Assembly: GCA_963752325.1 (NCBI GenBank)
Contig: CAVVXU010000002.1
Coordinates: forward strand, 62,001-126,000
From: CAVTJL01 sp963752325
GTDB lineage: Bacteria; Pseudomonadota; Alphaproteobacteria; Geminicoccales; Geminicoccaceae
Direction: 5' to 3'
Length of the DNA stretch: 64,000 nt
The notes under the pieces were generated by a model. It saw only the letters and a program-made list of their open reading frames with translations, ran no database searches and was not told where the DNA came from. Positions 1 to 9,113 of the stretch are shown here, piece after piece; the stretch's first letter is position 1, and each line of letters opens with the position of its first letter. Position numbers and translations under genes: made by a program.

Positions 1-248
1 AGCGCGACGACATGCAGAAATGGCTGCAGAAGTGGATCAACAATTACGTCGACGGCAATCCCGACTTCTCGACCGAGACCGTGAAGGCGCAAAAGCCGCT
101 CCGCGCTGCGGAGGTCGTCGTCGAATTGGTCGAGGGAAATCCCGGCTACTACAATGCCCGCTTCTACCTACGACCGCACTACCAGCTGGAAGGCGTCAAC
201 GTGAGCCTCCGGCTGGTTTCCAAGCTGCCGTCGGCCAAGGCGGCGTGA
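1..248 (+). CDS. tssC: TssC (VipB-type sheath protein), 3' end only
   Basis: This is the C-terminal end of the large T6SS contractile-sheath subunit; the rest lies before the window. The visible ~80 residues carry the family's closing signature: a PLR-AEVVVELVEGNPGYY stretch, a LRPHYQLE block and a final SLRLVSKLP strand. TssC forms the cytoplasmic sheath with TssB around the Hcp tube and contracts to fire it. It is followed by hcp 47 bases downstream, the usual tssB-tssC-hcp order. The start cannot be judged because the gene is truncated by the window edge. Confidence 0.9.
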   Translation, partial: RDDMQKWLQKWINNYVDGNPDFSTETVKAQKPLRAAEVVVELVEGNPGYYNARFYLRPHYQLEGVNVSLRLVSKLPSAKAA

Positions 249-295
249 GCACATTACCAACAACGCTGTGCGCATCCTGTAAGGAGTGACGTCTT

Positions 296-791
296 ATGGC
301 GATCGAGTGCTTCCTCAAGCTCGAGGGGCCCGAGGTGAAGGGCGAGTCGGCGATCAAGGGATTTGAGGGCCAGTTCGAGATCACTGGCTGGAGCTGGGGT
401 GCCAGCCAATCGGGCTCGATGCAGACCGGCTCGGGTGGCGGCACCGGCAAGGCCAACGTGCAGGACATCGAGTTCAACAAGTGGGTGGACAAGGGCACGC
501 CCAATCTCTGGCAGTTCTGTATCAACGGAACGCAGTTCGAGAAGGCGACACTGACCTGTCGCAAGGCGGGCGGCGGCGAGCCGGTGAGCTATCTCAAGAT
601 AGAGATGGAGGACGTCATTCTCTCGAGCATCTCGACCCGCGCGGGGAGCAGCGACGATCGCTTCTCGGAGACACTTCTCACTCAACTTCGGGCAGTACAA
701 GATGACGTACACGCCTCAGAAGGACGACGGCACCGCTGATAGCGACGTCGGTCCCTCGGGATGGAACATGCGTCAGAATGCGAAGGTCTGA
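296..791 (+). CDS. hcp: Hcp tube protein, frameshifted as read
   Basis: Hcp hexamers stack into the inner tube that TssBC propels and can carry effectors. The N-terminal part matches the family (MAIECFLKLEGPEVKGES, then FEITGWSWGASQ and a DIEFNKWVDKGTP stretch). Around position 672 one extra base (GAGACACTTC where GAGACCTTC is expected) shifts the frame and would give a wrong tail ending at 739. Read in the next frame, the normal C-terminus follows (FSLNFGQYKMTYTPQKDDG, then a WNMRQNAKV end) and stops at 791, giving about 164 residues, normal for Hcp. The start has GGAG upstream (AAGGAGTGACGTCTT-ATG). Since Hcp is indispensable for T6SS, the break decides whether the locus works or is mis-sequenced. 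Confidence 0.88.
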
Positions 792-844
792 CCTGCTCCG
801 GGGTCATTCTAGCTACGCCCGCGCCGACCGGGATGGAGGATTGA

Positions 845-867
845 GCGAGCGCTCGCCCGAGCGCTCG
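845..867. other. Twin GC-rich palindrome between hcp and the effector gene
   Basis: A perfect 12-base palindrome (GCGAGCGCTCGC, 845-856) is followed at once by a 10-base palindrome (CGAGCGCTCG, 858-867). The two can also pair with each other. It sits about 55 bases after the hcp stop and 29 bases before the next start. It could be an mRNA processing or attenuating hairpin that leaves hcp transcripts more abundant than the downstream genes, but no T-run follows, so a classical terminator is not supported. Confidence 0.35.
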
Positions 868-895
868 CACTGCGACGCGATGCCGGAGATCATTG

Positions 896-2020
896 ATGCC
901 TAGCGGGATCGAGCCTCTGCAAGTTTCAATGGACGTCCATGAGTTGAAGAACGCGCTTCTGAAGGAGCTGATCACTCTCTGCTTGGCCTATAATAGGCAA
1001 CTGCCCTCGGCCCTCCATAGCCGTAGCGGCAGCCCGTCAGGATCGCCGGACGGCCGGATTGCAGAGCTCCTCGACAGGATCGTCATGTGCGCCGCCGCCT
1101 ATCTGCTCCACAAGCCGCCCGTGCTGCGTAGGGAGCGGGGCCGGGACAAGTGGAACGTGGTGGCCAAGCTCGTGAACCAGGCCGGCCGCCATGCGCGCCA
1201 CTTCGGCATCAAGGTCCTGTTCGGGGACTTCACGAAGGGCGCCAAGGACCGGAACTACCTCGTCGAGCGCTACGCTCATACCGAGGCTGCTGGCGGGGCC
1301 GTTCCGGGCCTGGAGGGGCTTGATGATCACTTCGCTAACTGGCTCCGGCAGGACACGTATATTAAGTCAAAGGGAAAGATGTCGTTCGCCGAGTACCTCA
1401 AGGCAGAGGGATTCGACCCCGGAGACCTAGTCTACCTGAATGAGCTGGAGCGGATGTCCTACGAGGTGGCCTTCGACGGAAGCGTGCTCAAACATGGCGA
1501 CACCCCGATGGACACGACGTGCGACAGCGGCTCGTCCGCCTACTCCGGCCTTCATAGCGTCTGGCTCTATGTGTGCTCGGCCAGGACCAAGCAGCTCTAT
1601 ACGGCGCTGGGGCAGGAGGACAAGATCCATCACTCCACCTTCCTCCAGGGCGCCCCGGTGATCGGGGCGGGGGACTGGCTCGTGTACGAAGGTCAGGTCA
1701 TGTTCATCAACTGTGAGAGCGGCCACTATCGTCCGACCCTCGAGAACATGCGGACCTTCGCCAGCACGTTCGCCGGCAAGTGGCCGGTCAAGACGATGAT
1801 CCAGCCCGAGCACAAGGGCGAGGTCTACCGCATCAAGGATTTCATCGATCAGGGCACCGCCGCGCCGGCGGCGCCTGAACTCGATACTCGAGATGATCAG
1901 AAATACCGTCGGAGGCAAGTTCGAGGCAAAGGCCGGGGCAGAAGGCCCATCATGGGAAGGCCATTTCGGATGAGGGGGGCTCGGATTTCGGGCGTCTGCT
2001 GGCGGGAACGACGACAATGA
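896..2020 (+). CDS. Putative T6SS effector with an IQM-like HSTFLxG/SGHYRPT domain
   Basis: Not a standard T6SS component, although it sits inside the core operon between hcp and tagJ. Residues ~220-290 contain WLYVCSARTKQLYTAL, then HSTFLQGAPVIGAG (H246) and SGHYRPTLENM (S275). From memory, this resembles the C-terminal module of plant IQM calmodulin-binding proteins (HSSFLAGG, AAGR, SGHYxPTEENF), which is also scattered in bacteria with no settled activity. No signal peptide or membrane segment is visible. ATG 896 follows a GGAG (positions ~885-888); a TTG lies one codon earlier. The last ~35 residues are Arg-rich and look out of frame; a +1 shift near 1880 would instead end at 1968 with a more natural tail. 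Location next to hcp suggests an Hcp-delivered effector, but this is inference. Confidence 0.6.
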   Translation: MPSGIEPLQVSMDVHELKNALLKELITLCLAYNRQLPSALHSRSGSPSGSPDGRIAELLDRIVMCAAAYLLHKPPVLRRERGRDKWNVVAKLVNQAGRHARHFGIKVLFGDFTKGAKDRNYLVERYAHTEAAGGAVPGLEGLDDHFANWLRQDTYIKSKGKMSFAEYLKAEGFDPGDLVYLNELERMSYEVAFDGSVLKHGDTPMDTTCDSGSSAYSGLHSVWLYVCSARTKQLYTALGQEDKIHHSTFLQGAPVIGAGDWLVYEGQVMFINCESGHYRPTLENMRTFASTFAGKWPVKTMIQPEHKGEVYRIKDFIDQGTAAPAAPELDTRDDQKYRRRQVRGKGRGRRPIMGRPFRMRGARISGVCWRERRQ

Positions 2021-2831
2021 CAGTGGGGCGTGTGGGGGAGGACGAGGCCGTCACGCTGGCCCGGTCGGTAGCCGAAGCCATCGAGCGGGTGAGGGCGGCT
2101 CCCCAGGCCGTGCCGCCGCGCATGGCGCTGTTCCAGCTCGCCTGCGTCACCGGCGACTGGAAACGGGCGCGCACCCAGCTCGATACGATCGCCGGCCTCG
2201 ATCCGGAGGCCGCGCTCATGGCCCAGCTCTACACGAGCCTGATCGATTCCGAGGCGGCACGGGGCGAGGTGATGGCCGGGAAGGCGCAGGCCCGTCACGC
2301 TCGGCGAGCCACCGGCCTGGGTCGCCATGCTCGCCCAGGCGCTCGAGCACGATGCGGTCGGCGAGGGAGCGGCTGCGGCCGAGCTGCGCCGGCAGGCGCT
2401 CGAGCTGGCCGAGCCGACCGCCGGAACAATCGACGGCCAGGCCTTCGCCTGGATCATGGATGCCGATCCGCGACTTGGCCCGGTCCTCGAGGTCATCGTC
2501 AACGGTACGTATCGCTGGCTGCCGTTCCTGCCGCCTGCGCGAGCTGCGCGCCGAAGCGCCCAAGGACATGCGGGATCTCGTCTGGCAGCCTGCTGAGATC
2601 GTGCTGGCCAACGAGAGCTAGCTCCACGTCTTCCTGCCCGTGCGCTACCCCGGCTCGGAAGGCGCCGACGACGGGATCCGTCTCGCCAGGGCGACATCCT
2701 GGACCGAGCGGCCGACCGGCGAGCAGATCGGGCTGGGCCAGCGGCTGCTGGCGACAGACCAGGGCGATCAGGCCCTGCTCGACATCCGGCATCTCGTCGT
2801 CGCCGGCCCCGCGTCCGGGAGCAGCGGGTGA
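2017..2831 (+). pseudogene. tagJ: TagJ/ImpE-family T6SS accessory protein, broken
   Basis: TagJ (ImpE) proteins bind TssB and modulate sheath recycling with ClpV. The family signature is plain: PPRMALFQLACVTGDWKRA near residue 30, AQLYTSLIDSEAARGEVMAG, later a VNGTYRWLPF block and finally VFLPVRYPGSEG. The reading is interrupted by frame shifts near 2290 and 2527 and by an in-frame TAG at 2619 between ANES and LHVFLPVRYP. Stitched together it gives about 270 residues, typical for the family. It starts by overlapping the preceding stop (ATGA) and its own stop overlaps the GTG of tssE. TagJ is dispensable in some T6SS, so real decay is possible here, though neighbouring breaks argue for sequence error. 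Confidence 0.75.
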
Positions 2832-3564
2832 GCAGCGTCGTCCCGCGCGAGCGACTCCAGCCCTCGCTCCTCGACCGGCTGAACGACGACCTGGCCTCGG
2901 CGCTGGGCGAGCTTGCCGCCAAGCGGCGAGCGCTCGAGCGTGCTGCTGCAGCCGGCCCAGCGCGCCGAGCTCGACCGCCTCGTCGCCGACGAGCGCCTCG
3001 TCATGCGGTCCCACCGGATCGAGCAGATCGAGGCGTTCGCCGGCCTCGACGAGGACGCCCGGGCCCTGGTCGCGCGGGTCCTGGAGCTCGAGCAGGCGCG
3101 CCGGCTCGAGCTCGACCGCAGCTTCGTCATCTCGATGGAACGGCTGCGGGCGGCCGTGCTCCGCGACCTGACCCATCTCCTCAACACGGTGTCCCTGGAG
3201 TTGCTGGTGACCGAGGAGGCGGGCGCCGCGCTGGGCCTGTTCGAGCGCCTGCCGGCGGCGAGGGACAGCGTCGTCAACTACGGCATACCGGCGCTCGCGG
3301 GCAGGATCCGCACGGCCGAGGATTACGAGGAGCTGACGCGCGCCATCGAGCAGGCCATCACCCGGTTCGAGCCTCGCCTTACGGAGGTGCGGGTCACGGT
3401 CGAGGATGAGGCGGTTGCCCGCGCCGGCCCGGCCAAGAATCCCGGTCACGCTGCTCATCGAAGGCGATCTCTGGGGCTATCCCCTGCCGGAGGCGCTCCG
3501 CCTGCGGACGGTGCTCGACGTCGAGGACGGCAAGGCGTTGGTCGAGCCGGGCGAGGCCGCCTGA
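2828..3564 (+). CDS. tssE: TssE baseplate protein (gp25-like) with a long insertion, frameshifted as read
   Basis: TssE is the gp25-like wedge protein of the T6SS baseplate. It opens RLQPSLLDRLNDD after a GTG start overlapping the tagJ stop, and its core reads LRAAVLRDLTHLLNTVSLE, VVNYGIPALAG and FEPRLTEVRV. Between DRLNDD and the core lies an unusual ~80-residue helical segment (ELAAKRRALE, QPAQRAELDRLVADERLV, EARALV-like repeats) absent from short TssE proteins. Frame shifts near 2940 and 3435 interrupt it; after the second the frame continues IPVTLLIEGDLWGYPLPEAL and stops at 3564, overlapping the tssF ATG by one base. Without these corrections the sequence reads as a false TssE-TssF fusion. 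Corrected length is about 245 residues. Confidence 0.85.
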
Positions 3565-5495
3565 TGGACCGCAACTTCCTGCGCTACTACGAGCAGGAGC
3601 TGCGCTTCGTGCGCGATCTGGCGGGCGAGTTCGCGAGCGCGCACAGTCGCGTCGCGAACCGCTTCGGCCTCGATCAGGACGCCTGCGCCGATCCCTACGT
3701 CGAATGGCTGCTCGACGGCTTCGCCTTCCTCGCGGCGCGCGTTCACCTCAAGCTCGATGCCGAGCACGAGCAGCTGGCCCACCATCTGACCGAGATGGTC
3801 TACCCCGACCTGCTGGCGCCGACACCGGCCATGGCGATCGTCCGCTTCCGACCCGAGGTCAATCCGGCGATCGTCGAGCAGGGCTTTGCCGTGCCGCGCG
3901 GAACGCAGCTCGCCAGCCGGGCCGGCCTTGGTGAGGCCACGCGCTGCACCTTCACGACGGCCCATCCTCTGCGACTGTGGCCGCTGGAGCTGACGCGCGC
4001 CGACTATCTGGCGCGTGCCACGCTGGCGGCGGCCGGCCTGCCCAACGTCACGGGCGCCCGCGCCGCGCTCAGGCTGCGGCTCAGGACACTCGGCGAGTTC
4101 CCGCTGGCGATGCTGGGGATCGATCGGCTCCCTCTGCATATGGCCGGGGGCGATCGGATCGCCCACCGCCTCTACGAGGCCATCCTCGCTCACGGGATCG
4201 CGGTCGTCCTCCGGCCGGTCGACGGCGCTGCCGCCGAAACGGTCGTCCTCGGCAAGGAGAGCATCCGACGCTCCGGCATGGCGGATGAGGAGGCGCTATT
4301 CCCGCCCTCCCCACGCGGGTTTTCCGGCTATCGCCTGCTTCGCGAGTATTTCGCGCTGCCCGAGCGGTTTCTGTTCGTCGAGCTGCAGGGCCTGGCGAAG
4401 GGCATCAAGCGCTGCGACCGCCGCGAGCTCGATGTCGTCGTCATGCTGGATGCCGTCGACCCTGCTCTCGAGGGAGCGGTCGGGCGGGACCAGATCGCTC
4501 TTTTCGCCACGCCGGCGATCAACCTCTTCGAGCGCCGGGCGAAGCCGATCACCGTGGTCCCGCACGAGCGCGATTTCCACGTCGTAGGCGACCGCCTGCG
4601 TCCCCTCGACCACGAGGTGTTCGACGTTCTCGAGATCGAGGGGGTCGGCAGCGACGAGCGCGAGCGCCTGCGCTTCGAGCGCTTCTATCACGCGAGCCAC
4701 CTGAGCGATCCCCGGCGGGACCGCGCCTTCTACGCCATCGAGCGCCGGCCCCGTATCGTCTCCGGCGGCGAGCGCCGCCGCAGCGGCTCGCGCGGCGGCG
4801 CCGCGACCGACGCCGCCCGCTCGAGCTATCTGGGCTCGGAGGTCTTCGTCACGCTGGTCGACGGCACCGCAGCACCGTGGCCCGACAGCATTCGTCGGCT
4901 CGACGTGAAGGTGCTCTGCACCAACCGCGATCTGCCGCTGGCGCTGCCCCTGCCGCCGAGCGAAGGCCACTTCACCGCCGAGATCGGTGGGCCGATCGAA
5001 GCGATCCAGGTCCTGGGCGGGATCACGGCTCCTCGCGAATCGCTCGCCGTGGCCGGGAACGCCGAGTCCGGGCCCCATGGAGCCGTGAGCTGGCGGCTCG
5101 CTGGCCATCTGGCCCTCAACCATCTCTCGCTTCTCGATGCGCCGGACGGACGGGGTGCGGAAGCGCTGCGGGCGCTTCTGCAGCTCTATGCGGCCCAGGC
5201 CGCACCCGGCTTGGCGCGCCAGGTCGAGGGCGTGCTCTCGGTGCGCGCTGCACCTGTGACGCGGCGCCTGCCGGGCGGCGGCCCGATCACCTTCGGACGT
5301 GGTCTCGAGGTCGCGCTGGAGCTCGCCGAGAGCGCCTTCCCGGAGGGCAGCGCCTTCCTCCTGGGGAGCGTCCTCGAGACTTTCTTTCGGCGCTATGTCG
5401 CCCTCAACAGCTTCACCGAGACCGTGATCGGCTCGGTCGAGCGCGGAGAACTGATCCGATGGCCGGCCAGGATAGGGCAGCGCCACCTCGCCTGA
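3564..5495 (+). CDS. tssF: TssF baseplate protein (VasA/ImpG)
   Basis: TssF forms the T6SS baseplate wedge with TssG, TssE and TssK. This 643-residue protein is full length and uninterrupted. It has the family N-terminus (MDRNFLRYYEQELRFVR, DPYVEWLLDGFAFLAARVHLK) followed by LTEMVYPDLLAPTPAMAIVRF, a strong TssF hallmark. The ATG overlaps the tssE stop (TGATG), and the 3' end overlaps tssG by 37 bases, so translation is coupled through tssE-tssF-tssG. Confidence 0.95.
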   Translation: MDRNFLRYYEQELRFVRDLAGEFASAHSRVANRFGLDQDACADPYVEWLLDGFAFLAARVHLKLDAEHEQLAHHLTEMVYPDLLAPTPAMAIVRFRPEVNPAIVEQGFAVPRGTQLASRAGLGEATRCTFTTAHPLRLWPLELTRADYLARATLAAAGLPNVTGARAALRLRLRTLGEFPLAMLGIDRLPLHMAGGDRIAHRLYEAILAHGIAVVLRPVDGAAAETVVLGKESIRRSGMADEEALFPPSPRGFSGYRLLREYFALPERFLFVELQGLAKGIKRCDRRELDVVVMLDAVDPALEGAVGRDQIALFATPAINLFERRAKPITVVPHERDFHVVGDRLRPLDHEVFDVLEIEGVGSDERERLRFERFYHASHLSDPRRDRAFYAIERRPRIVSGGERRRSGSRGGAATDAARSSYLGSEVFVTLVDGTAAPWPDSIRRLDVKVLCTNRDLPLALPLPPSEGHFTAEIGGPIEAIQVLGGITAPRESLAVAGNAESGPHGAVSWRLAGHLALNHLSLLDAPDGRGAEALRALLQLYAAQAAPGLARQVEGVLSVRAAPVTRRLPGGGPITFGRGLEVALELAESAFPEGSAFLLGSVLETFFRRYVALNSFTETVIGSVERGELIRWPARIGQRHLA

Positions 5496-6481
5496 GCCAG
5501 ATCTCCGACGAGCCCCTGCTCGGCGAGGAGCCCTGGCGATTCGACCTCTTCGCGGCGCTGCGCCGGCTGGAGGCTGCACATGCCGCGGATCCCCGCCTGG
5601 GCGAGGCAAGGCGGGCCCGCGACGAGCCGGTCCGCCTCGGCCAGCCGCCCTTCCTCCATTTCCCGGCGGCGCAGATCGCGACCTTCAGGCCCGGGGAGGA
5701 AGGGAGGCCCGCACGGCTCGCTTCCTACGTCATGGGCCTGTTCGGGCCCCAGGGGCCGCTGCCGATCCACCTCACGAGCCATGCGCGCGACCGGCTTCGT
5801 CGCGAGGGCAATTCAACCTTCGCGGACTTCTGCGACGTCTTCCACCATCGGATGATCGCCTTTTTCTATCGGGCCTGGGCGAGCGCACAGCCGACGGTCG
5901 CCCAGGATCGGCCTGACGCCGATGGATTCGCCAGACGGCTGGGCGCCCTGCCCGGTGCGGCCGAGCCGTCCCACGTGGAGACCCAGGGGCTGCCCGAGCG
6001 GCTCGTTCTCTTCGCCTCCGGCCTCCTGGCAATGCAGACGCGTCCGCCCGAGGCGCTCGCCAGGGTGGTGGCGCTCTTCTTCCAGGTCCCGGCCCGGGTC
6101 GAGGAATTCGTCGGCGCGTGGCTCGACATCCCGCCCCGTGAGCGGTCGCGGCTGGGCAGCGCACGCCTCGGCACCGACGCCGTCGCCGGCATCCGGAGCT
6201 ACCAGCGCGCCCATCGCTTCAGGCTCGTGCTCGGCCCGATCGGCCTCGCGATGTTCCGTCGGTTTCTTCCCGACGGCGTCGCGCTCCCGGCGCTGAAAGC
6301 GATCGCCGCCTTCTCGGCCGGCCTCGATCGGGACTTCGATGTCCGCCTCGTCCTTGCACGCCAGGAGGTCCCGACAGCGCGGCTCGACGGCTCGACACGC
6401 CTCGGATGGACCAGCTGGCTCGCGACCGCGGCCCGTGAGCACGATGCCGGCGACCTCGTGCTGCGTGCCTCGGCCACCTAA
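5459..6481 (+). CDS. tssG: TssG baseplate protein (VasB/ImpH)
   Basis: TssG partners TssF in the baseplate wedge. The 340-residue protein shows PWRFDLFAALRRLEAAH near residue 25, PFLHFPAAQIATF, then YVMGLFGPQGPLPIHLTSHA and FADFCDVFHHRMIAFFYRAWA, the block conserved in all TssG. The ATG at 5459 lies inside the tail of tssF; the frame is open further upstream, but homology begins near this ATG. It ends 11 bases before tssH with a GGAG ribosome site (AAGGAGCGACGAG) in the gap. Confidence 0.93.
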   Translation: MAGQDRAAPPRLSQISDEPLLGEEPWRFDLFAALRRLEAAHAADPRLGEARRARDEPVRLGQPPFLHFPAAQIATFRPGEEGRPARLASYVMGLFGPQGPLPIHLTSHARDRLRREGNSTFADFCDVFHHRMIAFFYRAWASAQPTVAQDRPDADGFARRLGALPGAAEPSHVETQGLPERLVLFASGLLAMQTRPPEALARVVALFFQVPARVEEFVGAWLDIPPRERSRLGSARLGTDAVAGIRSYQRAHRFRLVLGPIGLAMFRRFLPDGVALPALKAIAAFSAGLDRDFDVRLVLARQEVPTARLDGSTRLGWTSWLATAAREHDAGDLVLRASAT

Positions 6482-6492
6482 GGAGCGACGAG

Positions 6493-9105
6493 ATGCCCGT
6501 CATCAGTCGTGAGGTGATCTTCGCCAAGCTCGGCGAGGTCGGCATGCGGACGCTGCAGAGCGCGTTCGAGCTCGCCAGCCTGCGCCGCGACGCCTACATC
6601 GAGCCGGTCCACTGGCTGACCCAGATCCTGCGGACCGATGGCAGCGATCTCGCCATCCTGGTCGATCGCCTCGCCCTCGATCGCGACGACCTCGCCAAGG
6701 ACCTCGAGCGGGCTCTCGGCACCGTGCGGCGCACGGGCTCGTCGCGCCTCGATTTCTCGCGCGACCTCGAGCTCATGATCGAGCGCGGCTGGATCAGCGC
6801 CAGCCTGATGTTCGGCGCCAGCCGCATCCGCACCGGCCATCTGCTCCACGGCATGCTCGAGCAGCCCGAGCTCAAGCGGCTGCTCCTCGAGATCTCACCC
6901 GTCTTCCGGTCCGTCGCCGCCGACCAGCTGGCCCAGCGCTTCCTCGAGCTGACCGACGGCTCGACCGAGGTCGGCATGGCGGCCGAGGCTACCTCGGTTC
7001 CCGATGGCGCAGCTCCTGGTGCGGCCAAGGGTGAAGGCGCGCTCGACCGCTTCACGAGCGATCTCACCGCCACGGCACGCGCGGGACAGATCGATCCGGT
7101 GCTGGGCCGGGATGCCGAGATCCGTGAGGTGATCGACATCCTGATGCGCCGCCGCCAGAACAATCCGATCATCGTCGGCGAGGCGGGCGTGGGCAAGACG
7201 GCCCTGGTCGAGGGCTTTGCGCTGCGCATTGCCGCCGGCGACGTGCCGCCGATGCTCAAGGACGTGCGCCTCCTGGCCCTCGATCTTGCCGCGATGCAGG
7301 CCGGAGCCTCCGTCAAGGGCGAGTTCGAGACCCGGCTGAAGCAGGTGATCGAGGAGGTGCAGCGCTCGCCGCAGCCCATCGTCCTCTTCATCGACGAGGC
7401 GCACACCCTGATCGGCGCAGGGGGAAGCGCCGGCACCGGGGACGCCGCCAACCTCCTGAAGCCGGCGCTGGCCCGCGGCACGTTGCGCACCATCGCCGCC
7501 ACGACCTGGGGCGAGTACAAGAAGCATATCGAGAAGGACCCCGCGCTCACCCGGCGCTTCCAGGTCGTACATGTCGACGAGCCGGAGGAGGAGCAGGCCA
7601 TCAGGATGCTCCGCGGCATCGCCTCGGTGCTGGAGCGGCACCACGGCGTCCAGCTTCTTGACGAGGCGATCGGCGCCGCCGTCCGCCTCTCGCGCCGCTA
7701 CATTCAGGGCCGTCAGCTGCCAGACAAGGCCGTCAGTGTCCTCGATACGGCATGCGCACGGGTGGCGGTCAGCCAGCATGGCGTTCCCGCGCTCATCGAG
7801 GATGCCAAGCGGCGGATTGCCGACATCGAATCCGAGCTGGAGACGGTCGACCGCGAGAAGCGCATCGGCATCGTCTCGGCGCGGGAGCCCGAGCTACAGG
7901 CTGCCCTCGAGACGGCCAAGACCGAGCTTGCCGGCCATGAGGGGCGATTCGACCAGGAGAAAGCCCTGGTGGATCGGATCCTGTCGCTTCGAGAGCAGCT
8001 GCGGCAAGGCCAGGACGAGGGCGCCTCGCTCGAGGAGCTCCAGCGAATCCAGGCAGAGCTGAAAGCCCTTCAGGGAGAGGCGCCGCTGATCCTGCCGGCG
8101 GCCGACAGCCAGGCCGTGGCCTCGATCGTCGAGAGCTGGACCGGCATACCGGTCGGCAGGATGCTGACGGACGAGATCGAGCAGGTGCTCGGCCTGAAAG
8201 CCACGCTCGGGACCCGCGTCGTCGGGCAGGACCATGCGCTGGGGACCATTTCCCAGCGGGTCGAGACCGCCCGTGCCGGGCTCGAGAATCCCAGCAAGCC
8301 CAAAGGCGTCTTCCTGCTCGTCGGGCCGTCCGGCGTCGGCAAGACGGAGACGGCCCTGGCGCTCGCCGAGCAGCTCTATGGCGGCGAGGACCACGTCATC
8401 ACCATCAACATGAGCGAGTTCCAGGAGGCGCACACCGTCTCGACGCTCAAGGGGGCGCCGCCCGGCTATGTCGGCTACGGCGAAGGCGGAAGGCTCACCG
8501 AGGCCGTGCGCCGCAAGCCCTACAGCGTCGTGCTTCTGGACGAGATCGAGAAGGCGCACCCCGACGTCCACGAGCTCTTCTTCCAGGTCTTCGACAAGGG
8601 CATGATGGAGGATGGCGAGGGCCGCCGGATCGACTTCAGGAACACGCTGATCCTGCTCACCTCGAATGTCGGCTCGGACCTCATCATGAAGCTCTGTGCC
8701 GATCCCGAGCTTCTCCCGACGGCGGAGGGGCTGAGCGGCGCGCTTCGCGATCCGCTGCTGAAGACCTTCCCCGCCGCCTTCCTCGGGCGCGTGGTGGTGG
8801 TGCCCTACTACCCCTTGAGCGACGAGGTGCTCTCCGAGATCATACGCCTGCAGCTCGGCCGCATAGGCCAGCGCGTTCGGGAGAGCAGGGGCGTGCCCTT
8901 CAGCTTCGACGAGACGGTTGTCGACCTCATCCGCGCCCGCTGTCAGGAGCACGAGAGCGGTGGCCGGATGGTCGACGCCATCCTGACCGGCACCTTGCTG
9001 CCGAGGGTCAGCCGCGAGATCCTCGAGCGGCTGCGCACTGAGACGCCGATCGAGCGCATCCATGTGGGCGTCGCCGACAGCGACTTCACCTACGAGTTCG
9101 CCTGA
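6493..9105 (+). CDS. tssH: TssH/ClpV sheath-disassembly ATPase
   Basis: ClpV is the AAA+ unfoldase that dismantles contracted TssBC sheaths for reuse. The 870 residues hold a Clp N-domain (about 1-150), a first AAA module with Walker A GEAGVGKT (229-236) and the LFIDEAHTLIGAG Walker B, a coiled middle domain (~400-540), and a second module with GPSGVGKT (611-618) and VVLLDEIEKAHPDV. The pore loop GYVGYGEGG follows. The overall length and the single uninterrupted frame fit a functional ClpV rather than housekeeping ClpB, as does its position between tssG and the FHA gene. Confidence 0.96.
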   Translation: MPVISREVIFAKLGEVGMRTLQSAFELASLRRDAYIEPVHWLTQILRTDGSDLAILVDRLALDRDDLAKDLERALGTVRRTGSSRLDFSRDLELMIERGWISASLMFGASRIRTGHLLHGMLEQPELKRLLLEISPVFRSVAADQLAQRFLELTDGSTEVGMAAEATSVPDGAAPGAAKGEGALDRFTSDLTATARAGQIDPVLGRDAEIREVIDILMRRRQNNPIIVGEAGVGKTALVEGFALRIAAGDVPPMLKDVRLLALDLAAMQAGASVKGEFETRLKQVIEEVQRSPQPIVLFIDEAHTLIGAGGSAGTGDAANLLKPALARGTLRTIAATTWGEYKKHIEKDPALTRRFQVVHVDEPEEEQAIRMLRGIASVLERHHGVQLLDEAIGAAVRLSRRYIQGRQLPDKAVSVLDTACARVAVSQHGVPALIEDAKRRIADIESELETVDREKRIGIVSAREPELQAALETAKTELAGHEGRFDQEKALVDRILSLREQLRQGQDEGASLEELQRIQAELKALQGEAPLILPAADSQAVASIVESWTGIPVGRMLTDEIEQVLGLKATLGTRVVGQDHALGTISQRVETARAGLENPSKPKGVFLLVGPSGVGKTETALALAEQLYGGEDHVITINMSEFQEAHTVSTLKGAPPGYVGYGEGGRLTEAVRRKPYSVVLLDEIEKAHPDVHELFFQVFDKGMMEDGEGRRIDFRNTLILLTSNVGSDLIMKLCADPELLPTAEGLSGALRDPLLKTFPAAFLGRVVVVPYYPLSDEVLSEIIRLQLGRIGQRVRESRGVPFSFDETVVDLIRARCQEHESGGRMVDAILTGTLLPRVSREILERLRTETPIERIHVGVADSDFTYEFA

Positions 9106-9113
9106 GGTCGGCG

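Noticed and set aside
2913..5495. A continuous frame suggesting a TssE-TssF fusion protein
   Set aside because: The junction is an out-of-frame Arg/Gly/Pro-rich stretch; in the alternative frame TssE continues to a normal end that overlaps a proper tssF ATG at 3564.
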